Below are positions 1-9,079 of a DNA stretch of 64,000 nt, piece after piece. The notes below the pieces were generated by a model. It was not told where the DNA came from, made no database searches, and saw only the letters and a program-made list of their open reading frames with translations. The stretch comes from an uncultured Nocardioidaceae bacterium. GTDB taxonomy: Bacteria; Actinomycetota; Actinomycetes; Propionibacteriales; Nocardioidaceae. The stretch lies in assembly GCA_902805845.1 (NCBI GenBank), contig CADCUI010000008.1, positions 1-64,000 of the forward strand. Reading direction: 5' to 3'. Each line of letters opens with the position of its first letter. Position 1 is the stretch's first letter. Made by a program: the position numbers and the translations under genes.

Positions 1-75
1 CGGCGACTGGGTCCCCGGCGACTGGGTGCCCGGCGACTGGGTGCCGGGCGACTGGGTGCCGGGGACCTCGCTGCC
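1..75 (-). repeat. 15-bp tandem repeat inside infB
   Basis: Four near-identical copies of cggcgactgggtgcc and a decayed fifth (ggggacctcgctgcc). In the infB frame they encode PGTQS repeats in the flexible linker. The array may continue past the left edge. Confidence 0.9.
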
Positions 76-543
76 GGGGCTCGTGTCGGCCGGGGCGGGC
101 CCGGGCGCGGCCGCAGGCTGCTGGGGCTGGGTGGCACGAGCCGCAGGTGCCAGCTGCTCGGGGGCAGCCGGAGCCTCGGCCGGGGCGGCGGGCTGGGGGG
201 CGACGCGGGGACCCGGGCGCGGTCCGGTGGCGGCACAGTCACCCACCGTGGCAGTGCTGGTCGTGGCAGCGCCGGCATCGGCGGGAGCCGCTTCGGCGGG
301 AGTCGCTTCGGCGGGCGACACGGACGGTGCGGCGGCCTTCGCGGGGGCCTTCTTGGCGGCCTTCGCCGCCGCCGCGGAGCGGAGCTCGCCACCGTAGGTG
401 TCGTTGAACCGCTTGACTACAGGGGGCTCGACGGTCGACGACGCCGACTTGACGAACTCCCCCATCTCACTGAGCTTGGTCAGGACGACCTTGCTCTCGA
501 CGCCGAGCTCTTTGGCGAGCTCGTGGACTCGGACCTTGGCCAC
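1..543 (-). CDS. infB: Translation initiation factor IF-2, N-terminal part (partial)
   Basis: Absent from the ORF track because the stop lies outside the window. Reading the minus strand from a GTG at 543 gives [18 protein letters not shown], the IF2_N fold typical of actinobacterial IF-2, followed by an Ala/Pro/Thr-rich low-complexity linker. A clear Shine-Dalgarno (AGAAGGAGAAGC) sits just upstream of the GTG. The GTPase domains lie beyond the left edge. IF-2 places initiator tRNA on the 30S subunit. It is the fourth gene of rimP-nusA-ylxR-infB. The visible part is only the N-terminal domain and the start of the linker, which holds four SPGTQ repeats. Confidence 0.93.
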   Translation of the reverse strand, partial: MAKVRVHELAKELGVESKVVLTKLSEMGEFVKSASSTVEPPVVKRFNDTYGGELRSAAAAKAAKKAPAKAAAPSVSPAEATPAEAAPADAGAATTSTATVGDCAATGPRPGPRVAPQPAAPAEAPAAPEQLAPAARATQPQQPAAAPGPAPADTSPGSEVPGTQSPGTQSPGTQSPGTQSP

Positions 544-660
544 GCTTCTCCTTCTGGTCCGAGCCGCCTGTCGGGTCGGACCTCTAGCTGGTGTGCATGC
601 TCATCGGGAAGAACTCATCGAGTGCTCATGAGCTGCTGCTCCATCTTCTGGTCAGTTGGT

Positions 661-993
661 TCAGGGGGTGTCGCTGCTGGTGCCGGGTGGTGCGGGTGCT
701 GCACGGTCGTGCGGCTCCCACTGTCGCACATGCTCCTCCAGCCGGCCGGTGCCCAGTCGTCCCTCGACCCGGAGGGCCCGAGGGAACGCCCGACGACGCA
801 GTGCCAGCTCGAGGCAGTCGGTCGAGAGGTGCAGGTGCGCCCCACGGCCGGGCGCGCGTCCCCTCGGGTCGGGAAGGAGCTCGGGGCCCTCTCCCGAGTC
901 ATCGGCGACGATGCGCAACAGCTCGGTCGTGCTGGCTCGCCTCCGGCACCCCACGCAGGTGCGGACGGGAGGCCTCACCACTGACCTGAACAT
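661..993 (-). CDS. ylxR: YlxR/RnpM family RNA-binding protein (DUF448)
   Basis: A 110-aa protein with the family signature RTCVGCRRR near residue 11, LLRIVA, and PDPRGRAPGRGAHLH leading into a short helix with ALRRRAFPRALR. YlxR proteins are small RNA-binding or nucleoid-associated factors; in Bacillus the family member RnpM modulates RNase P. Its place between nusA and infB is the conserved bacterial order. There is no good Shine-Dalgarno at the ATG; a GTG four codons later (VVRPPV) is an alternative start. The Pro/Arg-rich C-terminus after about residue 75 looks disordered. Confidence 0.88.
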   Translation of the reverse strand: MFRSVVRPPVRTCVGCRRRASTTELLRIVADDSGEGPELLPDPRGRAPGRGAHLHLSTDCLELALRRRAFPRALRVEGRLGTGRLEEHVRQWEPHDRAAPAPPGTSSDTP

Positions 994-1119
994 TGCTGGG
1001 TCATCGGCTGGGCCATGCGTGGGCGCAGATCCATGAGGGCTGGGAGCGAGCTTCCGTCGTACAGTCTAACCCGCCGGCGCGGATCCGCCGAACGCCGCGA
1101 GTCGGGCACGGCGCTCGAC

Positions 1120-2094
1120 CTAGGGCGCCGGTGCCTCGTCGGAGCGGATGTCGATGCGCCAGCCCGTGAGCCGGGCGGCGAGCCGGGCGTTCTGGCCCTC
1201 CTTGCCGATCGCGAGCGACAGCTGGTAGTCGGGGACCACCACCCGGGCGGACCGGGCGGCGGCGTCGACCACCTCCACCTTGCTCACCCGGGCGGGGGAC
1301 AGCGCGTGGGCCACGAGCTCCGACGGGTCGTCGGACCAGTCGACGATGTCGATCTTCTCGCCGTGCAGCTCGTGCATGACGTTGCGGACCCGCTGCCCCA
1401 TCGGCCCGATGCAGGCGCCTTTCGGGTTGACCCCGGGAGCCTTTGACCGCACCGCGATCTTCGACCGGTGGCCGGCTTCCCGGGCGATCGCGCAGATCTC
1501 CACCGTGCCGTCGGCGATCTCCGGCACCTCGAGGGCGAACAGCTTCTTGACCAGGCTGGGATGACTGCGCGACAGCGTCACCTGCGGACCCCGCATCCCG
1601 CGGCGGACGCTCACCACCAGGCACTTGATCCGTGTGCCGTGCTCGTAGCGCTCACCCGGCACCCGCTCGGCGACCGGCAGCATGGCCTCGAGCCGGCCGA
1701 GGTCGACCAGCACGTCCTGCGGGTCGCGACCCTGCTGGACCACGCCCGACACGATGTCGCCCTCCTTGCCGGAGAACTCCCCGAACTTCAGGTCGTCCTC
1801 GGCGTCGCGCAGCCGCTGGAGGATCACCTGCTTGGCCGTCGTCGCGGCGATCCGCCCGAAGCCCTCGGGGGTGTCGTCGTACTCCCGCAGCACGGCGCCG
1901 TCGGCGTCGGTCTCCGCGGCCATCACCGTGACCCGCCCTGACTTCCGGTCGATCTCGACCCTGGCGTGCGGCTGGGCCCCCGGGGTCTTGTGGTACGCCG
2001 TGAGCAGCGCCTGCTCGAGCGCGTCGATGAGGATCGAGAAGCTGATCTCCTTCTCCCGCTCGAGGGCGCGCAGCAGCGCGAGGTCGATGTCCAT
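1120..2094 (-). CDS. nusA: Transcription termination/antitermination factor NusA
   Basis: 324 aa. The N-terminal RNA-polymerase-binding domain (about 1-110, [17 protein letters not shown]) is followed by an S1 domain ([22 protein letters not shown], about 112-180) and two KH domains ([13 protein letters not shown], then [19 protein letters not shown]). There is no acidic C-terminal repeat, as usual in actinobacteria. NusA binds elongating RNA polymerase and controls pausing, Rho-dependent termination and antitermination. The ATG lies 3 nt after the rimP stop, so the two are translated together. About 126 nt separate it from ylxR, where a TAGACT hexamer could be an internal -10 box. Confidence 0.97.
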   Translation of the reverse strand: MDIDLALLRALEREKEISFSILIDALEQALLTAYHKTPGAQPHARVEIDRKSGRVTVMAAETDADGAVLREYDDTPEGFGRIAATTAKQVILQRLRDAEDDLKFGEFSGKEGDIVSGVVQQGRDPQDVLVDLGRLEAMLPVAERVPGERYEHGTRIKCLVVSVRRGMRGPQVTLSRSHPSLVKKLFALEVPEIADGTVEICAIAREAGHRSKIAVRSKAPGVNPKGACIGPMGQRVRNVMHELHGEKIDIVDWSDDPSELVAHALSPARVSKVEVVDAAARSARVVVPDYQLSLAIGKEGQNARLAARLTGWRIDIRSDEAPAP

Positions 2095-2097
2095 GGG

Positions 2098-2601
2098 TCA
2101 GCCCTCCTCCGCCCCGGTCGCCCCGGGCTCTTCGGTGTCGCGCGGACGGTTGAACTCGATCTGGATGCGCGCGGTGGCCACGTCGTCGAGACCGACGGTC
2201 TGCTGGGCACCGTCGACCTCCAGTGTCGCGTGCGCCTCGTCGGCGGAGACGATCCGGCCGACGCTCGTGCGGCCGTCACGGGTGGCCACCTTGACCAGCC
2301 GGCCGCCGTTGCGGCGCCAGTGCCGCGGCAGCGTCAGCGGACGGTCGACACCCGGCGAGGTGACCTCGAGGGTGTACGGCTGCTCGCCCATGGTGTCCGA
2401 GGCGTCGAGGAAGCGCGAGACCTCCTTCGTCGCCTCCGCGACGTCGTCCATCGTGACCCCGCCGTCCTTGTCGACCGCGATGCGCAGGATCCGCCGACGC
2501 CCGGCGGGGGTCACCTCGACCGCCTCGAGGTCGAGCCCCATCTGGAGCAGGTGGGGGGTCAGCTCCGACACGAGACGCTCCCGGGTCTGGTCGATCGCCA
2601 C
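2098..2601 (-). CDS. rimP: Ribosome maturation factor RimP
   Basis: The ORF track extends to 2646, but a near-perfect Shine-Dalgarno (AGGAGGTGA) stands 5 nt before a GTG at 2601 giving VAIDQTRERL, so this start is preferred (167 aa). The protein has the RimP N-terminal alpha/beta domain (GLDLEAVEVTPAGRRRILRI) and the C-terminal SH3-like barrel (VGRIVSADEAHATLEVDG). RimP is needed for late 30S maturation. First gene of rimP-nusA-ylxR-infB, transcribed divergently from the lipoprotein gene at 2752. Confidence 0.95.
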   Translation of the reverse strand: MAIDQTRERLVSELTPHLLQMGLDLEAVEVTPAGRRRILRIAVDKDGGVTMDDVAEATKEVSRFLDASDTMGEQPYTLEVTSPGVDRPLTLPRHWRRNGGRLVKVATRDGRTSVGRIVSADEAHATLEVDGAQQTVGLDDVATARIQIEFNRPRDTEEPGATGAEEG

Positions 2602-2751
2602 GGAATCACCTCCTGCTCTGCTGTTGTGTGCACCGCCTGGTGACATGCCTCAGCCGGCGCTGTCAGGACACTAGCGGACACCGCCCCCCACGACCCGCAC
2701 AAGGACGCGACGTCCGAGGTCCGGCTCCGCCGCTCTCGCTACCCTTCGCCG

Positions 2752-3357
2752 GTGAGCGTTGCCAGTCCTGCGTACGACGGCGGGAGCCAGGGACGCGAGC
2801 CCCTGCTGCTGAGCCGGCGCGGGCTGGCGTCGGCCGGGTCGGCCGCGGCCGTCCTGCTGGCCACCGGATGCACCGGACCTGGCCGGGAGCCGACCGAGCT
2901 GCCGGCGAGACCCGCCGACCCGGACGAGCGGCTGGTCACCGAGGCCCTCGCTGCCGAGCGTGGCCTGGTCGGGATGCTGGAGGCGACCGGACGGCGGCAT
3001 ACCGGGCTGCGGTCCGGGCTCCGCGAACCGCTGCGCATCCACCGCTCGCACGTGAGGCTGCTCGCCGGCGCGTCCGACGGCTCCGGTCGGCCGGACCAGT
3101 CGCCGTCCGGGTCGGGACCGCCCTCTTCGCCGCGGGTGCGCACTCAGCGCGTCCCGGCGCAGGAGGCGGCCGCGGTGGCGGCTCTGGTCCGGGCCGAGGG
3201 CAGGCTTCGGGACCGCCACGTCGAGACCGCGCTGAGGGCCGACAGCGGCGTCCTCGCCCGGCTGCTGGCCGGCCTGGCGGCCGCGGCCGCCCAGCAGGAG
3301 GTGCTCGTCCCGCGCGTCGGCGCGCCCGTCGTACCGGCCGCGGACCGGCCGTCATGA
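2752..3357 (+). CDS. Putative Tat/lipoprotein, Ala-rich
   Basis: A 201-aa protein with SRRGL followed by a hydrophobic stretch and a lipobox ending LLATGC at about residues 35-40, so probably exported (possibly by Tat) and lipid-anchored. The mature part is helical and Ala/Arg/Glu-rich, with no family I can name; helices such as EALAAERGLVGML hint at a ferritin-like or four-helix fold. Its stop overlaps the start of the next gene (ATGA), and that gene is a DUF4439 ferritin-like protein, so the two probably act together. The GTG start is 6 nt downstream of TACCCT, a likely -10 box of a leaderless message; no Shine-Dalgarno is visible. Confidence 0.7.
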   Translation: MSVASPAYDGGSQGREPLLLSRRGLASAGSAAAVLLATGCTGPGREPTELPARPADPDERLVTEALAAERGLVGMLEATGRRHTGLRSGLREPLRIHRSHVRLLAGASDGSGRPDQSPSGSGPPSSPRVRTQRVPAQEAAAVAALVRAEGRLRDRHVETALRADSGVLARLLAGLAAAAAQQEVLVPRVGAPVVPAADRPS

Positions 3358-3779
3358 CCCCGATGCGGGCGCTGCAGGAGACCCTCGCGGCGGAGCACGC
3401 CGCGGTGTACGTCTACGCGCTGCTCGGCGGTCGGCTGTCGGCATCGGAGCACCCCGGACCCGCCATCCTGCTGCGGGACGCCTACGACGCCCACCTCGAG
3501 CGTCGTGACCGGCTCCGCGGCGTCATCGCAGGGCTGGGCGACACACCGGAGCCCGCCGCACCGGCGTACCGGGTGGACGCCGAGGACCGCTCGCCGGCCT
3601 CCCTCTTGCGGATCGGGCGGCTGACCGAGGAACGGTGCGCGGCGGTGTACGCCCAGCTGGTGGCGGCGTCGACCGGCTCCCGGCGCCGGTGGGCGATCGA
3701 GGCGCTCTCCGACTCCGCGGTACGCGCGCTCGGGCTCGGCGCCCCCGCAGCCGCCTACCCGGGGCTGCCGGAGCTGTGA
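3354..3779 (+). CDS. Ferritin-like domain protein (DUF4439)
   Basis: 141 aa starting LQETLAAEHAAVYVYALLGG, the signature of the DUF4439 ferritin-like family, with a helical core carrying EH and HLERRDRL residues that resemble the metal-carrying helices of ferritins. The gene is translationally coupled to the preceding lipoprotein through an ATGA overlap. No enzymatic role is known for the family as far as I can tell. Soluble and cytoplasmic by sequence, since no signal peptide is seen, which is odd next to a lipoprotein partner. Confidence 0.75.
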   Translation: MTPMRALQETLAAEHAAVYVYALLGGRLSASEHPGPAILLRDAYDAHLERRDRLRGVIAGLGDTPEPAAPAYRVDAEDRSPASLLRIGRLTEERCAAVYAQLVAASTGSRRRWAIEALSDSAVRALGLGAPAAAYPGLPEL

Positions 3780-3785
3780 GGTGTC

Positions 3786-3835
3786 CCTGTCGTCGGGGGC
3801 TGTTGTCGGGCTGTCGTCGGGGCTGTCGTCGGGCT
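3786..3835. repeat. Short tandem repeat at a convergent junction
   Basis: Four imperfect copies of an 11-13 bp unit (ctgtcgtcggg) fill the 59-bp space between two convergent stop codons (3779 and 3839). No strong stem-loop with a T-run is evident. Confidence 0.75.
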
Positions 3836-3838
3836 GGC

Positions 3839-4561
3839 TCAGTGCCAGGCAGTGACGACGTCGTAGACCTCCGACAGCCGGTGCACCACCGCATCCGGCT
3901 CCCCGACGCTGTGGCCGCGCTGCTCGACGGGGATGTCGGAGTGCGGCACGTGGATGGTCCGCATGCCGACCTGCGCCGCACCCCAGACGTCGTCGAAGAG
4001 CCGGTCGCCCACGAAGACGCACCTCCGCGGGTCGCCGGCCCCCACCGCGGCTACCGCGGCGAGGAACGCCTCCGGTGCCGGCTTCGTCCAGGGCACCTCG
4101 CTGGTGTAGACGGCGGCGTCGATGAGGTCGAGGACGCCGTCGCGGGCGAAGAACTCCTCGTGCCAGGCGCGGGGCCAGATGGTGTTCGACAGCACGCCGA
4201 CGCGCACGCCGTCGGCGCGGAGCCGGGCGAAGAGCTCCGGGACGTCGGGGTCGGTGAGGCTGTGCGGCTCCCAGAAGTCGCGGTACGCCGTCAGCAGCGA
4301 CTCGTCGTGCCGCAGGCCGGCGTGGGCGAACACGTCGGCGATCGTGGCACTGGTGTGGTGGGCGGTCGATCTGCCCCAGACCGCCTGGTGCGCGGCCTGC
4401 AGGTCGAGGTGGGCCTCGGGGTGGGCGTCGACGGCGGCCCGCACCAGGGCCCGCGCCTCCGCCTGGAAGTCGACGGCGTGCCACGGGGTGAGCGTCCCTC
4501 CCCAGTCGAACACGACCGCCTCCACGGGCAAGTCCGGTCTGGGCAGGTCCGGGCCGGGCAT
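3839..4561 (-). CDS. HAD-superfamily hydrolase
   Basis: About 240 aa from the ATG at 4561 (MPGPDLPRP); the upstream extension in the track overlaps proS and is not needed, although a GTG at 4576 is possible. Motif I is VFDWGGTLT, motif II VLSNT, motif III Lys in TKPAPEAF and motif IV VGDRLFDDVWGA. The second Asp of the usual DxD is Gly, as in several HAD subfamily IA members. Likely a phosphatase or dehalogenase-type hydrolase of unknown substrate. It sits 22 nt after the proS stop and is probably cotranscribed. Confidence 0.85.
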   Translation of the reverse strand: MPGPDLPRPDLPVEAVVFDWGGTLTPWHAVDFQAEARALVRAAVDAHPEAHLDLQAAHQAVWGRSTAHHTSATIADVFAHAGLRHDESLLTAYRDFWEPHSLTDPDVPELFARLRADGVRVGVLSNTIWPRAWHEEFFARDGVLDLIDAAVYTSEVPWTKPAPEAFLAAVAAVGAGDPRRCVFVGDRLFDDVWGAAQVGMRTIHVPHSDIPVEQRGHSVGEPDAVVHRLSEVYDVVTAWH

Positions 4562-4583
4562 GCGGAGGTCGCGCACTGACGCG

Positions 4584-6419
4584 TCAGGCACCGCGGACCA
4601 GCCGTGCGACGTGATCGGCTGCCGAGGCCACCGCGACGTCCTCCCGGTCACCGGTCGCCCGGTCCTTGACCTCGACCACACCGTCCGCGAGCCCCTTGCC
4701 GACCACGACGATGGTGGGGATGCCGACCAGCTCGGCGTCCTTGAACTTGACTCCGGGTGAGACCTTCTGCCGGTCGTCGAGAAGTACCTCGATGCCCCGC
4801 GCGGCCAGCTCCCCCGCCAGCGACTCCGCAGTATCGAACACCGCCTGGTCCTTGCCGGTGGCGACCAGGTGCACGCCGGCGGGTGCGATCTCGCGCGGCC
4901 AGACCAGTCCCAGCTCGTCGTGGTTGCTCTCGGCGATCGCCGCCACCGCCCGGGTCACCCCGATCCCGTATGAGCCCATCGTGACGGTCACCAGCTTGCC
5001 GTTCTCGTCCAGCACCCGCAGGTCGAGAGCCTCGGCGAACCAGCGACCCAGCTGGAAGATGTGGCCCATCTCGATGCCACGGGCGGTCTCGAGGACGCCC
5101 TCCGCGCAGTTGGGACAGGCGTCTCCGTCGCGTACGTCGGCGGCCTCGACCGTGCCGTCCGGCGTGAAGTCCCGGCCGACCACCAGGTCGAGGACGTGGG
5201 AGCCCTTGGTGTCGGCGCCGGTGACCCAGCGGGTCCCCTCGGAGACGCGCGGGTCCACGAGGTAGCGGATCTTCGACCCTCTCCGCTCGCCGAGCACGCC
5301 CGGACCGATGTAACCCCTGACCAGGACCGGGTGCTGCGCGAGGTCGGCCTCGGACATCGGCTCGACCTCGATCGGTTCCAGCTGACCCTCGAGCCGCTTG
5401 GCGTCGACGTCGCGGTCCCCGGGCAGCCCGATCGCCAACGGTTCCCGGCGCCCGTCGGGATGCTTGAGCATCACCAGCACGTTCTTGAGCGTGTCACCGG
5501 CCGACCAGGGACGGTCCTTGCGCGGGAACGTCTCGTTCAGGTGGTCGACGAGTGTCTCGATCGTGGGCGTGTCCGGAGTCGCCTCGGCATGGGCGGGGGG
5601 TAAATCGTCGTACGGCACCGGCGCCGGCACGCGCACCGCCACCGCCTCCACGTTGGCGGCGTAGTCGCAGCTCGTGCAGCGGACGTAGGTGTCCTCTCCG
5701 ACCTCGGCCTTGGCGAGGAACTCCTCCGACCTGGACCCGCCCATCGCACCGCTCGTGGCCTTGACGATCACGTAGTCGAAGCCGAGCCGGTCGAAGGTCT
5801 TGACGTACGCCGCGCGGTGGGCTGCGTACGACCGGTCGAGGCCCTCGTCGCTGACGTCGAAGGAGTACGAGTCCTTCATGACGAACTCGCGGCCACGCAG
5901 CACGCCGGCGCGCGGTCGCGCCTCGTCGCGGTACTTGGTCTGGATCTGGTAGAGCCACACCGGCAGGTCCTTGTACGACGAGTACAGGTCCTTCACCGCG
6001 AGCGTGAACATCTCCTCGTGCGTCGGTCCGAGGAGGTAGTCGGCGCCCTTGCGGTCCTGGACCCGGAAGATGCCGTTGCCGTACGTCGTCCACCGGTTGC
6101 TGGCCTCGTACGGTTCCCGTGGCAGCAGCGCCGGGAAGGACAGCTCCTGGGCGCCGATGGCGTCCATCTCCTCCCGGATGATCGACTCGACGTTGCGCAG
6201 CACCCGCAGTCCCAGTGGCAACCACGTGTAGATGCCAGGCGCGGCGCGGCGGACGTAGCCGGCCCGCACCAGCAGCCGGTGACTCGGCACCTCGGCGTCG
6301 GCCGGGTCCTCGCGCAGGGTGCGCAGGAACAGCGTCGACATCCGCAGGATCCGGGGGTTCGTCCGAGAGACCCGGGGGTTCGTCGATGGGACCCGGGCGC
6401 TGGTCGGGGGCGTGGACAT
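4584..6419 (-). CDS. proS: Prolyl-tRNA synthetase
   Basis: 611 aa, bacterial-type class II synthetase: motif 1 region ([18 protein letters not shown]), motif 2 ([16 protein letters not shown]), an inserted YbaK-like editing domain (about 250-430), motif 3 ([14 protein letters not shown]) and a C-terminal anticodon-binding domain. It charges tRNA-Pro. Most homologues start near the internal ATG at 6341 ([12 protein letters not shown]). The ATG at 6419 is preferred here because TAGCCT lies exactly 7 nt upstream, fitting a leaderless message. The extra 26 residues contain the repeated pattern [12 protein letters not shown], possibly a local duplication. Confidence 0.95.
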   Translation of the reverse strand: MSTPPTSARVPSTNPRVSRTNPRILRMSTLFLRTLREDPADAEVPSHRLLVRAGYVRRAAPGIYTWLPLGLRVLRNVESIIREEMDAIGAQELSFPALLPREPYEASNRWTTYGNGIFRVQDRKGADYLLGPTHEEMFTLAVKDLYSSYKDLPVWLYQIQTKYRDEARPRAGVLRGREFVMKDSYSFDVSDEGLDRSYAAHRAAYVKTFDRLGFDYVIVKATSGAMGGSRSEEFLAKAEVGEDTYVRCTSCDYAANVEAVAVRVPAPVPYDDLPPAHAEATPDTPTIETLVDHLNETFPRKDRPWSAGDTLKNVLVMLKHPDGRREPLAIGLPGDRDVDAKRLEGQLEPIEVEPMSEADLAQHPVLVRGYIGPGVLGERRGSKIRYLVDPRVSEGTRWVTGADTKGSHVLDLVVGRDFTPDGTVEAADVRDGDACPNCAEGVLETARGIEMGHIFQLGRWFAEALDLRVLDENGKLVTVTMGSYGIGVTRAVAAIAESNHDELGLVWPREIAPAGVHLVATGKDQAVFDTAESLAGELAARGIEVLLDDRQKVSPGVKFKDAELVGIPTIVVVGKGLADGVVEVKDRATGDREDVAVASAADHVARLVRGA

Positions 6420-6465
6420 GGCGGCAAGGCTACTCAGGGCCCTGCTCCGTCACCGACCCCTTTCC

Positions 6466-6508
6466 GCCGACCCGCCCTCCATGTCTGCCCGACCCGCCCT
6501 TCATGTGG
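6466..6508. repeat. Dispersed intergenic repeat, copy 1
   Basis: Two consecutive units (6466-6487 with GACCCGCCCTCCATGTCTG, then 6488-6508 with GACCCGCCCTTCATG) between the DoxX-like stop and the proS start. They match the units at 6935, 37370 and 49766. No coding sequence overlaps. Confidence 0.85.
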
Positions 6509-6525
6509 CGCGTCACTGGTGCGGG

Positions 6526-6897
6526 TCAGCCGCGAGCCGCCTTCAGCGCCGTCCGGATCATCGGCACCTGCAGCGGCAGCCGACCGAACGCGAGGGCCTT
6601 CAACCTGCGGCTGCGGCCGCGCGCCGCGTCACCGGCCATCTTCAGGTTGCCGGGGAAGACCGCAAGCAGCACGGCCGCGCTGACCCAGCCCGCCGTACGC
6701 CGTGTCGCAGGGGTCACCAACCCGGCAGCACACAGCAGCTCCATCACGCCGGACCAGATGATGACCTCCCGGTGCGCGGGAACCCACACAGGCATGAGCG
6801 GCTCGAACACCCGCGGCTTCACCAGGTGCGTGACCCCCGAGATGGCGAAGATGCCGGCCAGGAGAGCCACGTCGTTCGTCGGCCGAAGGTCGGGCAT
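6526..6897 (-). CDS. DoxX-like integral membrane protein
   Basis: 123 aa with about four predicted membrane helices (ALLAGIFAISGVTHLV, WSGVMELLCAAGLV, WVSAAVLLAVFP and the C-terminal region) and the family feature GVTHLVKPRVFEPLMP. DoxX/DoxD proteins are small membrane proteins linked to redox or thiosulfate:quinone chemistry in some organisms, but this subgroup has no defined role. The start is supported by TAGCCT 6 nt upstream of the ATG (leaderless). Repeat units of the dispersed family flank it on both sides. Confidence 0.8.
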   Translation of the reverse strand: MPDLRPTNDVALLAGIFAISGVTHLVKPRVFEPLMPVWVPAHREVIIWSGVMELLCAAGLVTPATRRTAGWVSAAVLLAVFPGNLKMAGDAARGRSRRLKALAFGRLPLQVPMIRTALKAARG

Positions 6898-6934
6898 AGG
6901 CGCAGGCTATGGCACCGCGCCGCGCCCGCGTCCT

Positions 6935-6991
6935 GGGCGGGTCGGCCAGACATCGAGGGCGGGTCGGCCAGACATCGAGGGCGGGTCGGCA
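6935..6991. repeat. Dispersed intergenic repeat, copy 2 (tandem)
   Basis: Two identical 22-bp units (GGTCGGCCAGACATCGAGGG within each) and a partial third, ending 6 nt before the GNAT stop codon. Reverse-complemented, the unit is identical to one at 49766-49787. Confidence 0.9.
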
Positions 6992-6997
6992 GAGGGT

Positions 6998-7843
6998 TCA
7001 GAACATGATGGTGGTGAACGACGCGGTCTGACGGAAACCGACGTGCTCGTAGACCCGGCGGGCGCTGTGGTTGTGCTCGTTGACGTAGAGCGAGATCACC
7101 GGCGCGATGTGTCGCCTCGCCAGGTCGACGACCGCGGCCATGCCGGCGGTGCCGATCCCCTCGCCCCGCCGGTCGGGAGCGACGTAGACCCCCTGCACCT
7201 GGCAGGCGTACGGCGAGGCCGCGGCCACCTCTGCCTTGAAGAGCACCCGGCCGTCCTCGATGCGGGCGAACGACCATCCCCGTGACACCAGCTGCACGAC
7301 GCGGGCCCGGTAGAGGGCCGCGCCCCCGTGGGACTCCGGCGAGACACCGACCTCCTCGGTGTACATCGCCACGCACGCCGGATAGAGCACGTCGACCTCG
7401 CCCGGCGTGCACTGGTGCACCATCGGGTCGGGCGCGACCGCCGGCGGACCGCTGATCTCGAGGTGCGGCTGGTTGCGGCGGATGTCGCGCGGTGCCGGCC
7501 ATGCGTGGCGGAGCCTCGACCACATGGCCTCCACGTCGGAGGCCTGCCCCAGCAGCGTGGAACAGCGCCGCCCCTGCGACGCGGCCCGGGCGGCGAAATG
7601 CTCCAGCGCCCGCTCGGTCGCCATGGCAGGCACGAGGTTGGCCGCGGAGTGGCAGACGGACAGCAGCTCGCCGTCCTCGTAGTAGCCCCAGACCTCGCCG
7701 TTCAGCCAGCGCGGCTGCAGCCGCGTCGTCCGGGCGCGGTGGTCGACCACCACGTTGACCACCGGGTCACGAGCCAGCAGTGTGAGCGCCTGGTCCAGGT
7801 CCGCCGGACCGAGGACTCGAAGGGAGCGCTGCGTGCGGAGCAC
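6998..7843 (-). CDS. Two-domain GNAT acetyltransferase (DUF4081 type)
   Basis: 281 aa. The N-terminal half (about 1-130) resembles the DUF4081 domain that precedes GNAT domains in actinobacteria. The C-terminal half is a GNAT fold with the acetyl-CoA loop VYVAPDRRGEGIGTAG and the family ending VNEHNHSARRVYEHVGF. The substrate is unknown. The GTG start is placed by TAGGCT exactly 6 nt upstream, with no Shine-Dalgarno, suggesting a leaderless message. It lies directly downstream of ispG but appears to have its own promoter. Confidence 0.88.
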   Translation of the reverse strand: MLRTQRSLRVLGPADLDQALTLLARDPVVNVVVDHRARTTRLQPRWLNGEVWGYYEDGELLSVCHSAANLVPAMATERALEHFAARAASQGRRCSTLLGQASDVEAMWSRLRHAWPAPRDIRRNQPHLEISGPPAVAPDPMVHQCTPGEVDVLYPACVAMYTEEVGVSPESHGGAALYRARVVQLVSRGWSFARIEDGRVLFKAEVAAASPYACQVQGVYVAPDRRGEGIGTAGMAAVVDLARRHIAPVISLYVNEHNHSARRVYEHVGFRQTASFTTIMF

Positions 7844-7869
7844 GAGGGAAGCCTACGCAGGTCGGGAGG

Positions 7870-9021
7870 TCAGCTCACGGTGACCGTCGACGAGGCGCCG
7901 TCCACGGGCTCCATGCCCTCGGCGATCCGCATGGCCTCCTCGATCAGGGTCTCCACGATCTGCGACTCCGGCACGGTCTTCACGACCTCGCCCTTGACGA
8001 AGATCTGCCCCTTGCCGTTGCCGGAGGCGACGCCGAGGTCGGCCTCCCGCGCCTCCCCCGGTCCGTTCACCACGCAGCCCATGACCGCGACCCGCAGCGG
8101 CACCTCGAGCCCGTCGAGCCCGGCGGTGACCTCCTCGGCGAGCTTGTAGACGTCGACCTGGGCGCGGCCGCACGAAGGGCAGGAGACGATCTCGAGCCGA
8201 CGGGGGCGCAGGTTGAGCGACTCGAGGATCTGCAGCCCGACCTTGACCTCCTCCACCGGCGGCGCCGAGAGCGAGACCCGGATCGTGTCGCCGATCCCCT
8301 TCGACAGCAGGGCACCGAAGGCGACGGCCGACTTGATCGTGCCCTGGAACGCCGGTCCGGCCTCGGTCACGCCGAGGTGCAGCGGCCAGTCGCCGGCCTC
8401 GGCGAGCATCTCGTAGGCACGCACCATGACCACCGGGTCGTTGTGCTTGACCGAGATCTTGAAGTCGTGGAAGCCGTGCTCCTCGAACAGCCCGGCCTCC
8501 CACTTCGCCGACTCCGCGAGCGCCTCGGGGGTCGCCTTGCCGTACTTCTGCAGCAGCCTGGGGTCCAGCGACCCGGCGTTGACGCCGATCCTGATCGAGG
8601 TGCCGTGGTCCTTGGCGGCGCGGGCGATCTCCTTGACCTGGTCGTCGAACTTCTTGATGTTGCCCGGGTTGACCCGCACCGCGGCGCAGCCGGCCTCGAT
8701 CGCGGCGAAGACGTAGCGGGGCTGGAAGTGGATGTCGGCGATCACCGGGATCTGCGAGTGCCGCGCGATCTCGGGCAGCGCGTCGGCGTCGTCCTGGCTC
8801 GGGCAGGCCACCCGCACGATGTCGCAGCCGGCCGCGGTCAGCTCCGCAATCTGCTGCAGGGTGGTGTTCACGTCAGCCGTCAGCGTCGTGGTCATCGACT
8901 GGACCGAGATCGGGGCGTCGCCGCCGACGAGCACCTTGCCCACCCGGATCTGCCGGCTCCGGCGCCGGGGGGCGAGCACGGGCGGCGGCGCGGCGGGCAT
9001 GCCGAGGGCGACCGAGGTCAT
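7870..9021 (-). CDS. ispG: 4-hydroxy-3-methylbut-2-en-1-yl diphosphate synthase
   Basis: 383 aa, full length for the short bacterial form. The TIM-barrel part has [19 protein letters not shown] and [11 protein letters not shown]; the iron-sulfur part has [10 protein letters not shown] and [16 protein letters not shown], giving the three Cys and Glu that hold the [4Fe-4S] cluster. It reductively opens MEcPP to HMBPP in the MEP isoprenoid pathway. An AGGAC Shine-Dalgarno precedes the ATG. It is the last gene of dxr-rseP-ispG, so two MEP-pathway steps are expressed together. Confidence 0.97.
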   Translation of the reverse strand: MTSVALGMPAAPPPVLAPRRRSRQIRVGKVLVGGDAPISVQSMTTTLTADVNTTLQQIAELTAAGCDIVRVACPSQDDADALPEIARHSQIPVIADIHFQPRYVFAAIEAGCAAVRVNPGNIKKFDDQVKEIARAAKDHGTSIRIGVNAGSLDPRLLQKYGKATPEALAESAKWEAGLFEEHGFHDFKISVKHNDPVVMVRAYEMLAEAGDWPLHLGVTEAGPAFQGTIKSAVAFGALLSKGIGDTIRVSLSAPPVEEVKVGLQILESLNLRPRRLEIVSCPSCGRAQVDVYKLAEEVTAGLDGLEVPLRVAVMGCVVNGPGEAREADLGVASGNGKGQIFVKGEVVKTVPESQIVETLIEEAMRIAEGMEPVDGASSTVTVS

Positions 9022-9079
9022 GGGAGGTCCTTTCTGGCGGGCGGCGGCAGGAGGTACGCCGGCGCGCCCACGAACGAGG

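Noticed and set aside
1064-1069. TAGACT as an internal promoter between nusA and ylxR
   Set aside because: No -35 box at proper distance and about 70 nt from the ylxR start; not strong enough to list.
6935-6991. Tandem 22-bp units considered as a CRISPR array
   Set aside because: Units are directly adjacent without spacers and no cas genes are present.
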